Shown: positions 43,509 through 53,391 of the stretch, in pieces | How the letters are laid out: every line of letters starts with the position of its first letter | Numbering within the stretch: the first letter of the stretch is position 1 | Assembly (NCBI RefSeq): GCF_017592555.1 | Contig: NZ_JAGFNS010000007.1 | Coordinates: 82,381 to 146,380, forward strand | DNA length: 64,000 nucleotides | Direction of reading: 5' to 3' | Origin: Actinoplanes flavus | Lineage (GTDB): Bacteria > Actinomycetota > Actinomycetes > Mycobacteriales > Micromonosporaceae | Notes under the pieces: generated by a model | What the model was told of the DNA's origin: nothing | Databases searched by the model: none | Seen by the model: only the letters and a program-made list of their open reading frames with translations | Made by a program: the position numbers and the translations under genes

Positions 43509-46500
43509 GTGACCTCGTCGCCGGATGGTGTGATCGTCACCGATTGGCTCCGCGGGGTCCTGCACCCGCGCCGGAGCGGCATCGCCTCCGTCGTCCGGCC
43601 ACCGGCCGGGATCGACGAGGCCTGGGCCGGGCTGCGGCGCGGGATCTGGGCGCAGGACGCCGCGATCCGGGCGAACTCCACCGAGTCGTCGCGGGTGTGG
43701 CAGCTGGTCGCCTCGTCCGCCGCCGAGGACCGGGCACTCGGCGCCCGGCTGCTCGGCGAGACGGCCCGGGTCGGTGACGAGCGGGAGGACCACGCGCTGG
43801 TCCGGGCGGTCCGCGAGCGGTTCCGGTACGTCGATCACGGCGCCGACGAATGGCTGGCCGATTTCCTGGTGGCCGCCCACGGTCTGGCCGAGGCGTGCCG
43901 GCGGGTGCTCGGCGGCTTCCACGTCGATCTGCCGTACACCGGGGTGGGTGTCTTCGGTCGCCTGCGGGAGCTGCTGGTGGTGGCCGACGCGGCGACGTAC
44001 GCCCAGGCGCGCGACGTGCTGCTGGACGTCCGGGACCGGATGGCGAAGGAGCTCACCGGCAGCCTCCGCGCCGACCTGTTCTGGGCGGTCACCTATCTGC
44101 TGCCGCTCGGCCCGCAGGCGGGGCCCGAGGAGCGGGCCGCGCACGCCGGGGCGATGCGGTCCGTCGGCCGGTTCGGCGACGCCCCGGTGCACGCTTCCGG
44201 GCTGGCCGCCGGCGACCTGGACACGCTGGAACGGTTCCTGCGCGCCAACGACCGGGTGCGGCACGAGTTCTTCGCCGGTGGCCTCTACCTGGCCGGTGTG
44301 GTGGAGACGGCGGGCGCGGCGGCCGGGCCGGTGCTGGCTCGGATGCGGCCGGACCCCCCGTACCGGGACGATCCGTACGTCAACGGCATCTGGTGCAGAC
44401 TGCTCGCCCACGTCGACGACGACACGGCCCGGGCCGCGCTGGACGAACAGCGCCGCGCCGGGCATACGTGGGCGACCGGATTCACCGTTCCGGAAACGGC
44501 GCGGGTGGACGTACCCGATGGATCGTCTTGTCCTTATCAGCCGCCGAAGGCGGTGCGTCCCGCCTGGCTGGACGTGGCCGTGCCGGTGGAGCCCGTGCTG
44601 CGGCTGCGGGACGCCGAGCGGGCGGACGCGGAGCGCAAGGGGGTGAACGCGGACGCCGAGCAGTGGGACGGCGTGCCGATCGGGCGGTGCGACACCGCCG
44701 CGGTGACCGCCTGGCTGGAGCATCGCGAGCGCTGGGCGATTCCGGCGACGCTGCCCGCCCTCGCCCTCGCGCCGCGCTGGACCCACGAGCGGCTGATGGC
44801 CCTCGGCTTCACCCACTACCACTACCGGGTGCGGTCGCTGGTTCCGTTGCTGCTGCTCAGGCACGGGGTGAGTCACGTCGCGGCGCTGCTGTCGGCGTTC
44901 GGCGAGACGACGTGCGTGGAGGCGGCGCTGGAGGTGGCGCAGCCGGTCGGGCACGCGTCGCTGGCCGCGCCGATGGTCCGCGCCTTCGCCGGGAAGAAGC
45001 ATCGCCGCCTGGCCCGGTCCTGGCTGCTGCGCCATCCGGAGCACGCGGCCGCCGGGTCGGTGGCGCTGTGGCGCGCCGACCCGGACGACCCGGCGACCGG
45101 GCGGGTGCTGCGTCATCTCGACGCGCAGGGGCACCGGGCGCTGCTCACGGCCCAGGCCGGCGACCGGGCCGCGGACCTGGTCACGCTCCTGGAACGGGAC
45201 CCGCTCGACGCCCCGAAGGCCAGGAGGCCGAAGATCCCGGCCTATCTGACCGGCACGCCGCTGCCTCCGCTCACCGCCGCCGACGGCGGCCGGGCGACAA
45301 CCGACGATCAAGACCATTTCCTGGTACGCCTGGCGTCGTGCGACACCGACGAGGTGCACCCGGCCGTCCTCGCCGCCCGGAACCGCTGGACCGCCGCGTC
45401 CCGGGCGGCCTTCGCGGACGCGCTGTTCGACCGCTGGGTGGCGGCCGGGGCGCCGGCCGCCGACGGCTGGTGCATGCAGGCGGTGGGCCTGATCGGCGAC
45501 GACGCGGGCGCCCGGCGGCTGGCCGCGCACGCCCGGCAGTGGGCCGGCACCAACGCGGCGGCCCGCGCCCAGGCCGCCCTCGACGCGCTGCGGCACCGCG
45601 GCACCGACGCCGCCCTGATCGAGATGAGCCTGCTCGCCGAGCGTTCCCGGTTCCCGGTCTTCAAGAGCCGCGCCCGGGACCACATCGAGGCGATCGCCGA
45701 CCTGCGCGGGCTCACCCCGGACGAGCTGGCCGACCGGCTGGTGCCGTCGCTCGGCCTCGACGAGGAGGGCGGCGACGTCCTCGACACCGGCGCCGGCGTT
45801 TTCCGGATCGGCTTCGACCACCAGCTGGCCCCGGTCCTGCGGGACCCGGACGGCCGGATCCTCGCCGACCTGCCCCGGGGCGGCGACCCGCGGCGGCGCA
45901 AGGCGGCCAAGGACCGGCTCACCGCGCTACGCAAAGAGGCCCGCGCCTCGGCGTCGCTGCACATGGCCCGGCTGGAACGGGCGATGTGCGCCCAGCGGCG
46001 GATCCCCGCCCCGATCTTCCTGGACCGGTTCGCCGCCCACCCGTGGATGACCCACCTGGCCCGCCGCCTGGTCTGGGGCGTCTTCGAGGGCGAGACCCGG
46101 ACCGGCACGATCCGGGTCGCCGAGGACGGCACACCGGCCACCGTGGACGACGACCTGGCCGTGCTCCCGGACGGCGCCACCGTCAGCGTCCTGCATCCGC
46201 TGCTCTTCGCCGACGGCGAGCTGGCCGCCTGGGGCGCGGTCTTCGCCGACTACCAGCTGCTCCAGCCGTTCGCGCAGCTCGACCGGCCGGTCCATGAAGA
46301 CCTTCAGGACCTGCACCGGTACGCCGGGCGCGAGACCACCTACGCCGTGCTGCGCGGCCTGGAACGGCACGGCTGGACGCGCTGGTACGACGCCGCCGTC
46401 CAGATGGCGAAACCGCTGGGCGGGGGACGGCACGCGCTGCTGCGCACCGATCCGGGCTGGCACGCCTCGGACACCGTCGACTCCGCCCCACCGCAGACCG

Positions 46501-46601
46501 TCATCGACGTGATCGTGGTCGGCGGGGGCGATCCGTCCCCCGGCGGGCTGCCGCCGGTGGTCTTCTCGGAACTGGTGCACGATATGCGGGTATTCGACTG
46601 A
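43509..46601 (+). CDS. DUF4132 (MolR-like) protein
   Basis: A 1030-residue cytosolic protein. The N-terminal two thirds are HEAT/armadillo-like helical repeats with many Ala/Arg/Leu residues; the C-terminal 250 residues hold the DUF4132 features FRIGFDHQLAPVLRDPDGRI, LRKEARASASLHMARLERAM, RLVWGVFEGETRTGTIRVAE, SVLHPLLFADGELAAWGAVF, FADYQLLQPFAQLDRPV and GLERHGWTRWYDAAVQMAKP. Function unknown; E. coli MolR was once thought to regulate molybdate transport. GTG at 43509. Confidence 0.82.
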   Translation: MTSSPDGVIVTDWLRGVLHPRRSGIASVVRPPAGIDEAWAGLRRGIWAQDAAIRANSTESSRVWQLVASSAAEDRALGARLLGETARVGDEREDHALVRAVRERFRYVDHGADEWLADFLVAAHGLAEACRRVLGGFHVDLPYTGVGVFGRLRELLVVADAATYAQARDVLLDVRDRMAKELTGSLRADLFWAVTYLLPLGPQAGPEERAAHAGAMRSVGRFGDAPVHASGLAAGDLDTLERFLRANDRVRHEFFAGGLYLAGVVETAGAAAGPVLARMRPDPPYRDDPYVNGIWCRLLAHVDDDTARAALDEQRRAGHTWATGFTVPETARVDVPDGSSCPYQPPKAVRPAWLDVAVPVEPVLRLRDAERADAERKGVNADAEQWDGVPIGRCDTAAVTAWLEHRERWAIPATLPALALAPRWTHERLMALGFTHYHYRVRSLVPLLLLRHGVSHVAALLSAFGETTCVEAALEVAQPVGHASLAAPMVRAFAGKKHRRLARSWLLRHPEHAAAGSVALWRADPDDPATGRVLRHLDAQGHRALLTAQAGDRAADLVTLLERDPLDAPKARRPKIPAYLTGTPLPPLTAADGGRATTDDQDHFLVRLASCDTDEVHPAVLAARNRWTAASRAAFADALFDRWVAAGAPAADGWCMQAVGLIGDDAGARRLAAHARQWAGTNAAARAQAALDALRHRGTDAALIEMSLLAERSRFPVFKSRARDHIEAIADLRGLTPDELADRLVPSLGLDEEGGDVLDTGAGVFRIGFDHQLAPVLRDPDGRILADLPRGGDPRRRKAAKDRLTALRKEARASASLHMARLERAMCAQRRIPAPIFLDRFAAHPWMTHLARRLVWGVFEGETRTGTIRVAEDGTPATVDDDLAVLPDGATVSVLHPLLFADGELAAWGAVFADYQLLQPFAQLDRPVHEDLQDLHRYAGRETTYAVLRGLERHGWTRWYDAAVQMAKPLGGGRHALLRTDPGWHASDTVDSAPPQTVIDVIVVGGGDPSPGGLPPVVFSELVHDMRVFD

Positions 46602-46625
46602 GCCGGTGACGCATCCAGGAATTGC

Positions 46626-46631
46626 TACAAT
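46626..46631 (+). promoter_or_regulatory. Leaderless-type -10 box of the FkbM gene
   Basis: TACAAT ends 5 nt before the ATG at 46637. Confidence 0.5.
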
Positions 46632-46636
46632 CCAGT

Positions 46637-47404
46637 ATGCAATTCAATCGTGCAGCGCTGGACTCGCTCAAATCCGATCCGGCGGCCTCGCCCATTCACC
46701 GGTCGCTCGGTTACTACTACGGAAATGCGGAGCACGACGCGGCGCTGGACGCCTTCTACGCGCGTTTCGTGGGGCCCGGCGATCTGGTCTTCGACGTCGG
46801 CGCGCACGTGGGGGACCGGATCGGGAGTTTCCGGCGGCTCGGGGCGCGGGTCGTCGCGGTGGAGCCACAGCCGCTCTGCCTGCGCGCGATCCGGGAGATC
46901 TATGCTGGTGACGACGATGTGGTGACGATTCCGGCGGTGTGCGGCGGGTCCACCGGGACGGTCGACTTCTACGTCAACTCGGCGAATCCCACGGTGTCCA
47001 CGGCGTCCAGCGACTTCGTCCGCGCCGCCGACGGCGCCGACGGCTGGCAGGGCCAGGTGTGGGACGAGCAGTTTCAGGTCCGGTCCGTGACGCTCGATTC
47101 ACTGATCGCCGAACACGGAATTCCGGCATTCGTGAAAATCGACGTCGAAGGGTTCGAGGAAACTGTTCTCTCCGGCCTGAGCAATTCCGTTCCCGCGCTG
47201 TCCTTCGAATTCACCACCATTGAGCGGGAGGTGGCGCTGCGCTGCCTCGACCGGGTCACCGCGCTCGGTTTCAAGGAGTTCAACATCGCGATGGGCGATT
47301 CGATGGCGATGACCTTCCCGGAGTGGGTGGGCCGGGCGGAGATGGCCACCCACGTCCGGGAGCTGCCGCACGAGGCGAACGCCGGCGACGTCTACTGCCG
47401 CTGA
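46637..47404 (+). CDS. FkbM-family SAM-dependent methyltransferase
   Basis: A 255-residue methyltransferase. SAM motif LVFDVGAHVGDRIGSFRRLG, then VVAVEPQPLCLRAIREIY, and the FkbM signature VKIDVEGFEETVLSGL with LSFEFTTIE. The family O-methylates macrolides, sugars and other targets; the acceptor is unknown. There are no glycosyl or polyketide genes adjacent. Convergent with the CDP-alcohol phosphatidyltransferase gene. Confidence 0.9.
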   Translation: MQFNRAALDSLKSDPAASPIHRSLGYYYGNAEHDAALDAFYARFVGPGDLVFDVGAHVGDRIGSFRRLGARVVAVEPQPLCLRAIREIYAGDDDVVTIPAVCGGSTGTVDFYVNSANPTVSTASSDFVRAADGADGWQGQVWDEQFQVRSVTLDSLIAEHGIPAFVKIDVEGFEETVLSGLSNSVPALSFEFTTIEREVALRCLDRVTALGFKEFNIAMGDSMAMTFPEWVGRAEMATHVRELPHEANAGDVYCR

Positions 47405-47407
47405 GGG

Positions 47408-48160
47408 CTAGACGGTGGTGGTGGCGGGTTCCTTCTCCAGGGATCCGCTCCACCAGGGGGCCGCGCGGCGCAGCGACTCGCGCTGCCACAGCCAGCGGAC
47501 GTCCTTGCCGAACGACCAGACCAGCGAGGCGATGCTGACCGCGATGCAGGCCCGCGCCAGCGGAACCGGGAGCAGGCCGGCGCTCGTCACCACCAGGACG
47601 GCGCCCTGCGAGGCGGCCACCACCTTGCGGGAGAACCGCGGCGGCAGCGCGCCGTTGAGCCAGGGCATCGGGTAGGACGCGAGCACGTAGGCGTACCGGA
47701 AGAGGCCGATGCCGACCGCCCACCAGCCCAGCGTGGTGCCGAGGTAGACACTCAGCGCGATGGCCAGGACCGAGTCGGCCTCCATGTCGAACCGGGCGCC
47801 GAACGCCGAGGTGGCGCCGGTCCGGCGGGCGATCTGGCCGTCCACGCCGTCGCACGCCAGGGACACCGCCGCCAGCCCGATCAGCGCGACGTGGTGGGTG
47901 CTCCCGGCGACCGCGTCGGCGGTGAGGGCGATCACCCCGCCGGTCAGGATCAGCCGTCCGAACGTGACGGTGTCGGCGGGTCCCCAGCGGTGGCCGTGGT
48001 GGTGTTCCAGGGAACGGCCCAGCAGCACCCACGTACCGGCGGCGAAGACGATCCCGGCCAGCCAGCCCGCCGCCCCGAGCCCGACGGTGGCCCCCAGCAG
48101 GAGCAGGACGGTTGCTTGCACGATGCCGCCGAGGACCAATGGGCGTGCCGGAACCGTCAC
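47408..48160 (-). CDS. CDP-alcohol phosphatidyltransferase
   Basis: A 250-residue polytopic enzyme. The CDP-OH motif is complete: CDGVDGQIARRTGATSAF followed by GARFDMEADSVL, i.e. DG-x2-AR-x8-G-x3-D-x3-D. N-terminal TM helices (ATVLLLLGATVGLGAAGWLA) precede it, and four more follow. Makes phospholipids such as PG, PI or PIP from a CDP-diacylglycerol; the acceptor is unknown. A strong AGGAGG precedes the GTG. Confidence 0.9.
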   Translation of the reverse strand: MTVPARPLVLGGIVQATVLLLLGATVGLGAAGWLAGIVFAAGTWVLLGRSLEHHHGHRWGPADTVTFGRLILTGGVIALTADAVAGSTHHVALIGLAAVSLACDGVDGQIARRTGATSAFGARFDMEADSVLAIALSVYLGTTLGWWAVGIGLFRYAYVLASYPMPWLNGALPPRFSRKVVAASQGAVLVVTSAGLLPVPLARACIAVSIASLVWSFGKDVRWLWQRESLRRAAPWWSGSLEKEPATTTV

Positions 48161-48223
48161 TATTCCTCCTGTAGCCGCTCGTTCACCTGCCGTCGGGTAA
48201 CACGGCTCGGGGCGGCGGGCGGT

Positions 48224-49084
48224 TCAGCCGGAGATCTTGAATTCCGCCGGCGCGCCGAGCCGGTCCGCGATCCGCTCGGCGTACGCGGTCAGGAAGGCCT
48301 GCCGGACGGTGCGGCTCTTCGAGTCGATCAGGTTCATGGCCCGGGCCGCCTGCGCGAGCAGCGAACCGAACAGCAACTCGGTGGCGTACAGGCCGGTGAC
48401 CGGCCCGGTGACGTCGACCAGGCCGAACTCCTGCATCCAGACGGCGTGGCAGCCGTTGGCCGCCGCCACCGCCCGCAGCAGCTGTGCCTTCGGCTGCTCG
48501 TACGGATTGTCCACGGCGATCCGCCGCCCACCGGTGCGCCCGTCTCCGGTGTTTTCCCGGAGCAGTTCCTGCGCCGCCAGGGTGCGAGCCTCCGCGATCT
48601 CGGCGTCGTCGGTCCCCTCGGCCTCGGCCAGCAGTCCCCGAACCCGGTCCAGCAGTTGCCGGCCGGGCTCACCGGCCGGCGCCGGGCTGGCCGGGCCGAC
48701 CCGCGGCATCGACGTGAGCAGGCGCAGCACCTGGACGACCGACTCGATGGCGGCGGTCCGGTCGAACCCGTTGCGGTCCGCCCACTCCGGCAGCGGTTCC
48801 GGATCGGTGACGAGCCGGCTGTGCCGGGCACTGTGCTCCCGCCGTACCGCCCGGACCATCTCGGACGTCTGCCATCCCCGCTGCCCGGCCCGCTCGATCT
48901 CGCCGTGCAGGGCCGCGAGCAGGGTTCGGTCGACCTCGCGCGGGTCGGGGCTCGCCGCCAGCCGGAGGCAGACCCCGGTGTCGAGTTCGAGCAGGGTGTC
49001 GGTGACCGGCCGCTGGGCCGGGATACGGGGCCGGCTTGCCGCCAACCGCTTCACCTTGTGTCGTTTCCGGCTGTTCCAGCCCAC
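48224..49084 (-). CDS. DUF2786-like protein (paralogue 2)
   Basis: A 286-residue protein with the same block order as 6614-7690: QLLDRVRGLLAEAEGTDDAE, IAEARTLAAQELLREN, IAVDNPYEQPKAQLLRAVAA, ANGCHAVWMQEFGLVD, TELLFGSLLAQAARAMN, TVRQAFLTAYAERIADRL. It has a basic N-terminus (NSRKRHKVKRLAASRPR). GTG at 49084 assumed. Function unknown. Confidence 0.7.
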   Translation of the reverse strand: MGWNSRKRHKVKRLAASRPRIPAQRPVTDTLLELDTGVCLRLAASPDPREVDRTLLAALHGEIERAGQRGWQTSEMVRAVRREHSARHSRLVTDPEPLPEWADRNGFDRTAAIESVVQVLRLLTSMPRVGPASPAPAGEPGRQLLDRVRGLLAEAEGTDDAEIAEARTLAAQELLRENTGDGRTGGRRIAVDNPYEQPKAQLLRAVAAANGCHAVWMQEFGLVDVTGPVTGLYATELLFGSLLAQAARAMNLIDSKSRTVRQAFLTAYAERIADRLGAPAEFKISG

Positions 49085-49362
49085 GGATGGTTCACCTTGC
49101 TGTCGGAGTCGGGTGTCTCCGGTACTCCACCATCCGGCTCAGCGGGCCCGCCGGGTTTTCCGGGGCGTTGCACCCGATCGGGCAGTCGGCTACCGATCCG
49201 CAACCTCCGGCGGGGTTACCGGCTCCGGACGGGCCGGTAACCCTGGAGCGGGTACCCCATTTGCAACCTTCTTGCAGTGGATCAGAGTTTGAACCGCTCG
49301 CCGATGCCGCCGAAAGGAAAGGGGAACACCGAAAAGCAACCTCGAGAAAGGCGTGAAGACCC

Positions 49363-50847
49363 TTGCGCAGCTTCCGCGTTCGTGCCGCCGTCGTTGCATC
49401 CTCCGTTCTGGTGAGCCTCGGACTCTCGGCGGCGCCCGCTCTGGCCGAGGGGCAGTCGGACGCGTTGACGGCGACTTCGACCACACTGGCCGGTCGGCTC
49501 GCCGCGGTGAAGTCGGCCAAGTCGATCAACTACTACCCGTCGAACGCGGGCTGGTCGGCGATGTGGACCGGCTTCGACGCCGCCCGGATCGACGCCGACC
49601 TGGCCAAGGCCGCGGAGCTCGGCGCCGACAACGTCCGGGTGATCGTCTTCCCGTCGGTGTTCGGTTTCCCCACGCCGAAGGCGGAGTACACCGAGAAGCT
49701 GCGCAAGTTCATCAGCATCGCCGACGCACACGGACTCACCGTCAAGGTGACCCTCTTCGACTGGTGGGCCGGTTACTCCGACGTCGCCGGCAGCGTCAAC
49801 TGGGCCAAGGCCGTGCTCGACCCGTACGTGAACGACCCGCGGGTCCTCGCCGTCGAGGTGAAGAACGAGATCCAGCCCGGCGACGCGGCCGCGATGACCT
49901 GGGTGAAGCAGTTCATCCCGGCGTTCCGGGCGGCGATCCCGAACCTGCCGCTGACCCTCTCGGTGGACGGTGGCACCGGCGCGGCCGGCATGGCGCAGAT
50001 CAAGTCGGCGCTGACCGCCAGCCCGCTCGACTACTACGACTTCCACTTCTACGGCAACTCGGAGCGGGCGCTCCCGGAGATCCGCAAGGCGCAGACCGCC
50101 GTCGCCCCGACCCCCGTGGTGATCGGTGAGACCGGCGTCAGCAGCGCGGTCTACAGCGAGGGCGAGCAGGCCATCTACCTGGCCCGGACCTTCCGTGCCG
50201 CGACCGAGGCCGGGATCAACTCGGTGTCACCGTGGACGCTGAACGACTTCTCGGACGGCGCCATCCCCGCCAACTCGGTCGTGTCGACCATGCCCGCCCA
50301 GTACAAGTTCGGCCTGTTCCGCGCGGACGGCACGCCGAAGCTGGCCGCCACCGTGGTCCAGATCGCCTTCTCCGGCGCGCCGATGCCGAACAGCCTGCTC
50401 AACCTGAGCTTCGAGGCGGCGGAGATCGACTCGCCGTGGCGCCGGACCAACCCCGACGCCGGTACGGCCGTGATCACCACCGGGATGGCCCGTACCGGAA
50501 CCCTGTCGGCGCGCTTCTCCGGCACCACCCGTACCGCCTCCGGCCTGCCCGGCCTGGTCCTCTCGCCGATCACGCCGGTGCAGCCCGGCTACCGCTGGCG
50601 GGCCGAGGCGTACGCCCGCGGCGTCGACGCCACCGGCATCACCGAGATCGCGCTGAGCTGGTTCGACGCGAACGGCAAGTGGATCAGCCAGAACACCTCG
50701 AACCGTCTCCCGGCGGGCAACACCGGCTGGACCAAGCTGGTGGTCGAGACGGTCGCCGCTCCGGCCGGCGCCGCCGCGGTGCAGCTGCACCTCAAGTCCG
50801 GCGACAACACCGGGACCGTGTGGTTCGACGACGCGGCGATCAGCTGA
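49363..50847 (+). CDS. Secreted GH5-like glycoside hydrolase with C-terminal carbohydrate-binding domain
   Basis: About 494 residues from a TTG start. Signal peptide ending PALAEG. A GH5-like (cellulase-fold) barrel shows the acid/base Glu in VEVKNEIQPG and nucleophile Glu in VVIGETGVSS, with YYDFHFYGNSE and SPWTLNDFSD. A second domain from about residue 350 (LLNLSFEAAEIDSPWRRTNP to GTVWFDDAAIS) is a CBM4/9-like jelly roll. Substrate: a beta-glucan or mannan, not decided. The 278-bp upstream gap has no gene. Confidence 0.8.
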   Translation: MRSFRVRAAVVASSVLVSLGLSAAPALAEGQSDALTATSTTLAGRLAAVKSAKSINYYPSNAGWSAMWTGFDAARIDADLAKAAELGADNVRVIVFPSVFGFPTPKAEYTEKLRKFISIADAHGLTVKVTLFDWWAGYSDVAGSVNWAKAVLDPYVNDPRVLAVEVKNEIQPGDAAAMTWVKQFIPAFRAAIPNLPLTLSVDGGTGAAGMAQIKSALTASPLDYYDFHFYGNSERALPEIRKAQTAVAPTPVVIGETGVSSAVYSEGEQAIYLARTFRAATEAGINSVSPWTLNDFSDGAIPANSVVSTMPAQYKFGLFRADGTPKLAATVVQIAFSGAPMPNSLLNLSFEAAEIDSPWRRTNPDAGTAVITTGMARTGTLSARFSGTTRTASGLPGLVLSPITPVQPGYRWRAEAYARGVDATGITEIALSWFDANGKWISQNTSNRLPAGNTGWTKLVVETVAAPAGAAAVQLHLKSGDNTGTVWFDDAAIS

Positions 50848-50857
50848 ACGATGCGAT

Positions 50858-50887
50858 GCGGAAGGCGGGCGCGAGCCCGCCTTCCGC
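50858..50887 (+). terminator. Terminator after the GH5-like gene
   Basis: A 13-bp perfect stem (50858-50870 with 50875-50887) and GCGA tetraloop begins 10 nt after the stop codon. No T run. Confidence 0.75.
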
Positions 50888-51001
50888 CGCTTCAGCATCG
50901 GCTTGCATAGATCGTGATGCATCCCCCTTTCGGGTCGGCGGACTTCGGGAGGGCAAGCTAGAGGGATGACCCAGCGGGCTCTCTGCAGTGGATGGAGCAT
51001 C

Positions 51002-51859
51002 ATGACTCGCCGTTGGCATGTGGTCACCCTGGCCCTGCTCGCCGTGTTCGCCCTGGCCTGCGAGGGCAGTGGCAACGCCAAGCCGAAGCCGACGAGGACC
51101 AGCGCCAAACCGGCCACCGGCTACCCGGCCTCGATGGTGGCGCTCGGCGACTCGATCACCGCGGGGCTGGGCAGCTGCGCCGTCTACGTGGCGTGCACCC
51201 GCAACTCCTGGTCGACCGGGAACAATGCGGCGATCGCCAGCCACTACGACCGGATCCTGGACAAGAACCCGAAGATCAAAGGGGAGGCGGACAACCTCGC
51301 CGAGCCCGGCGCCGAGGCCGACGCGCTGGCCGGGCAGGCCCGCCGGGCGGTCGACCGCAAGCCCCAGTACGTGACGATCCTGATCGGCGCCAACGACGCG
51401 TGCGCCCGCCGGGTGGAGGACATGACCTCGGTGGCGACGTTCCGCGACGAGATCGGCGCGGGGCTGGCCCGGCTCAAGAAGGGCCTGCCGAAGACCCGGA
51501 TCCTGATGGTCAGCATCCCGGATCTGTACCGGCTGTGGCAGGTCGGCCGGGAGAGCGACAAGGCGGTCGAGGTGTGGAGCCGCGGCGGCATCTGTCCGTC
51601 CATGCTGGCCGAGCCGACCTCCACCGCGGCGGCCGACCAGCAGCGGCGGGAACGGGTCCGGGACCGGATCGAGGCGTACAACACCGAACTGCGAAAGGCG
51701 TGCAAGGCGTACGGCGGCCGGTGCCGCTGGGACGGCGGCGCCGCCCATCGGATCCGGTTCGATCTCGACCTGGTGAGCGAGTTCGACTACTTCCATCCGA
51801 ACGCCGACGGCCAGAAGGAACTGGCCGAAGCGGTCTATCCCGGTCGTTTCACATGGTGA
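51002..51859 (+). CDS. SGNH/GDSL-type lipoprotein esterase
   Basis: A 285-residue lipoprotein from ATG 51002 (GGAG 5 nt upstream). Lipobox ALAC near residue 20. Block I ALGDSITAGLG has the catalytic Ser, block III TILIGANDACA, and block V EFDYFHPNADG the Asp/His. The fold hydrolyses esters outside the cell. The Ser is preceded by a Lys/Thr linker. Convergent with the urt operon. Confidence 0.88.
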   Translation: MTRRWHVVTLALLAVFALACEGSGNAKPKPTRTSAKPATGYPASMVALGDSITAGLGSCAVYVACTRNSWSTGNNAAIASHYDRILDKNPKIKGEADNLAEPGAEADALAGQARRAVDRKPQYVTILIGANDACARRVEDMTSVATFRDEIGAGLARLKKGLPKTRILMVSIPDLYRLWQVGRESDKAVEVWSRGGICPSMLAEPTSTAAADQQRRERVRDRIEAYNTELRKACKAYGGRCRWDGGAAHRIRFDLDLVSEFDYFHPNADGQKELAEAVYPGRFTW

Positions 51860-51875
51860 CTCAGGGTGCTGAGTC
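51858..51875 (+). terminator. Possible terminator of the esterase gene
   Basis: GACTCA (51858-51863) pairs with TGAGTC (51870-51875); outer GGT/ACC pairs extend it past a bulge. It overlaps the stop codon. Confidence 0.45.
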
Positions 51876-51961
51876 GTTCACCTCGCCATGGTGTCAGGGC
51901 TCGGCGCCGGGTCTCCGCACCATGGGTGCGGGTGGCCGAACGGCGCCTCGCGTCCGAACTG

Positions 51962-52654
51962 TCAGACGGTCAGGGCCTGGCGGACCGTGCCCTCGGCCTC
52001 GGCGCCGCCGTCACCGGTCGAGGTGACCCGGCCGGCCTCCAGCACGTAGTAGCGTTCGGCGGCCCGCAGCGCGAAGCCGACGTGCTGTTCCACGAGCAGC
52101 ACCGACATCCCGCCCCGGGCGGCCAGGGACAGGATCGTCTGCTCGATCTCGGCGACCACCGACGGCTGGATGCCCTCGGTCGGCTCGTCGAGCAGCAGCA
52201 GCCGGGGCCGGGTGATCAGCGCCCGGGCCAGGGCCAGCTGCTGGCGCTGGCCACCGGAGAGCAGCCCGGCCCGCCGGGACAGCAGCCCGGTGAGCGCCGG
52301 GAAGAGGTCGAGCGCCTCGGCCATCGCCTCCCGGCCGCCCTTGCGGCCGTCCGCCACCAGGCGCAGATTCTCCCCTGTGGTCAGGTGCGGGAAACTCTGC
52401 TGGCCCTGCGGCACGTACGCCATCCCGCGCGTCACCCGCTCGTGCGGCGCCAGCCGGCTGACGTCCTCCCCGTCCAGCAGCACCATGCCCGACCGGAGCC
52501 GGATCAGGCCGACCGCCGCCCGCAGCAGGGTGCTCTTGCCGGCGCCGTTGTGGCCCAGCACGGCCGCCACCCCCTCGTTCGGGACCGCCAGCGAGACGCC
52601 GTGCAGGACCGTGCTGCGGCCGTAGCCGGCGTGGACGTCCTCGAATCGCAGCAT
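51962..52654 (-). CDS. urtE: Urea ABC transporter ATPase UrtE
   Basis: A 230-residue ATPase of the branched-chain/urea class. Walker A GHNGAGKST, VPQGQQSFPHLTTGENL, signature LSGGQRQQLALARAL, Walker B LLLLDEPTEGIQPSVV, and VEQHVGFAL. The PQGQQSFPHLT and EGIQPSVV motifs are UrtE-like (LivF family). The start overlaps the urtD stop by one base. Last gene of urtABCDE. Confidence 0.88.
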   Translation of the reverse strand: MLRFEDVHAGYGRSTVLHGVSLAVPNEGVAAVLGHNGAGKSTLLRAAVGLIRLRSGMVLLDGEDVSRLAPHERVTRGMAYVPQGQQSFPHLTTGENLRLVADGRKGGREAMAEALDLFPALTGLLSRRAGLLSGGQRQQLALARALITRPRLLLLDEPTEGIQPSVVAEIEQTILSLAARGGMSVLLVEQHVGFALRAAERYYVLEAGRVTSTGDGGAEAEGTVRQALTV

Positions 52655-53391
52655 CACGCCTCCTGTACCGCGTGTCCGAGATAGACCTCCTGCACCTTCG
52701 GGTTCGCCTGCACCTCGGCGACCGAGCCCTCGGCGAGCTTGCGCCCGGCGTGCATGACGGTGACGGTTCGGGCGAACCGCCGCAGGAAGTCCATGTCGTG
52801 TTCGATCACCACCACGGTGTGGTTCTCGCTGAGCCGGCCGAGCAGCTCTCCGGTGGCGTCCCGCTCGTCGTGGCTCATTCCGGCGACCGGCTCGTCGAGC
52901 AGGAACAGTTCGGCGTTCTGCACCAGCAGCATGCCGATTTCCAGCCACTGTTTCTGGCCGTGCGCGAGCGTCCCGGCGAGCCGGTCCCGCACCGCGCTCA
53001 GGCGTACCGTCTCCATGGCATTTTCGACCTCGGCGGGGACGGCCTTGCGCTTGCGCAGGAGGGTGAGCGGCCCGCGGGACCACCCGGCCGCGATGTCGAG
53101 GTTCTGCAGGACGGTGAGCTCCTCGAAGACCGTCGCGGTCTGGAAGGTGCGGCCCACGCCCAGCCGGGCGATCCGGTGCACCTTCCGGCCGAGCAGGTCG
53201 TGGTCGCCCCAGGTGACCCTGCCGGTGGCCCGGGCCAGACCGGTGATCGCGTCGACCATGGTGGTCTTGCCGGCGCCGTTCGGCCCGATGATGAACCGGA
53301 CGTCGCCCCGGGGCACGTCCAGGTCCACGCCGTCGACCGCGACGAATCCGTCGAACACCACCCGCAGGTCACGAACCGACAGTCCGCTCAT
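52654..53391 (-). CDS. urtD: Urea ABC transporter ATPase UrtD
   Basis: A 245-residue ATPase. Walker A GPNGAGKTT, VGRTFQTATVFEELTVLQN, the UrtD-type signature LAHGQKQWLEIGMLL (instead of LSGGQ), and Walker B LFLLDEPVAGMSHDE. The ATG overlaps the urtC stop (ATGA). Confidence 0.9.
   Translation of the reverse strand: MSGLSVRDLRVVFDGFVAVDGVDLDVPRGDVRFIIGPNGAGKTTMVDAITGLARATGRVTWGDHDLLGRKVHRIARLGVGRTFQTATVFEELTVLQNLDIAAGWSRGPLTLLRKRKAVPAEVENAMETVRLSAVRDRLAGTLAHGQKQWLEIGMLLVQNAELFLLDEPVAGMSHDERDATGELLGRLSENHTVVVIEHDMDFLRRFARTVTVMHAGRKLAEGSVAEVQANPKVQEVYLGHAVQEA

Noticed and set aside
43422..45821. An 800-codon open frame antisense to the DUF4132 gene
   Set aside because: High-GC third-position shadow; Arg/Gly/Pro-rich composition, no domain, and the opposite strand carries a recognisable family.
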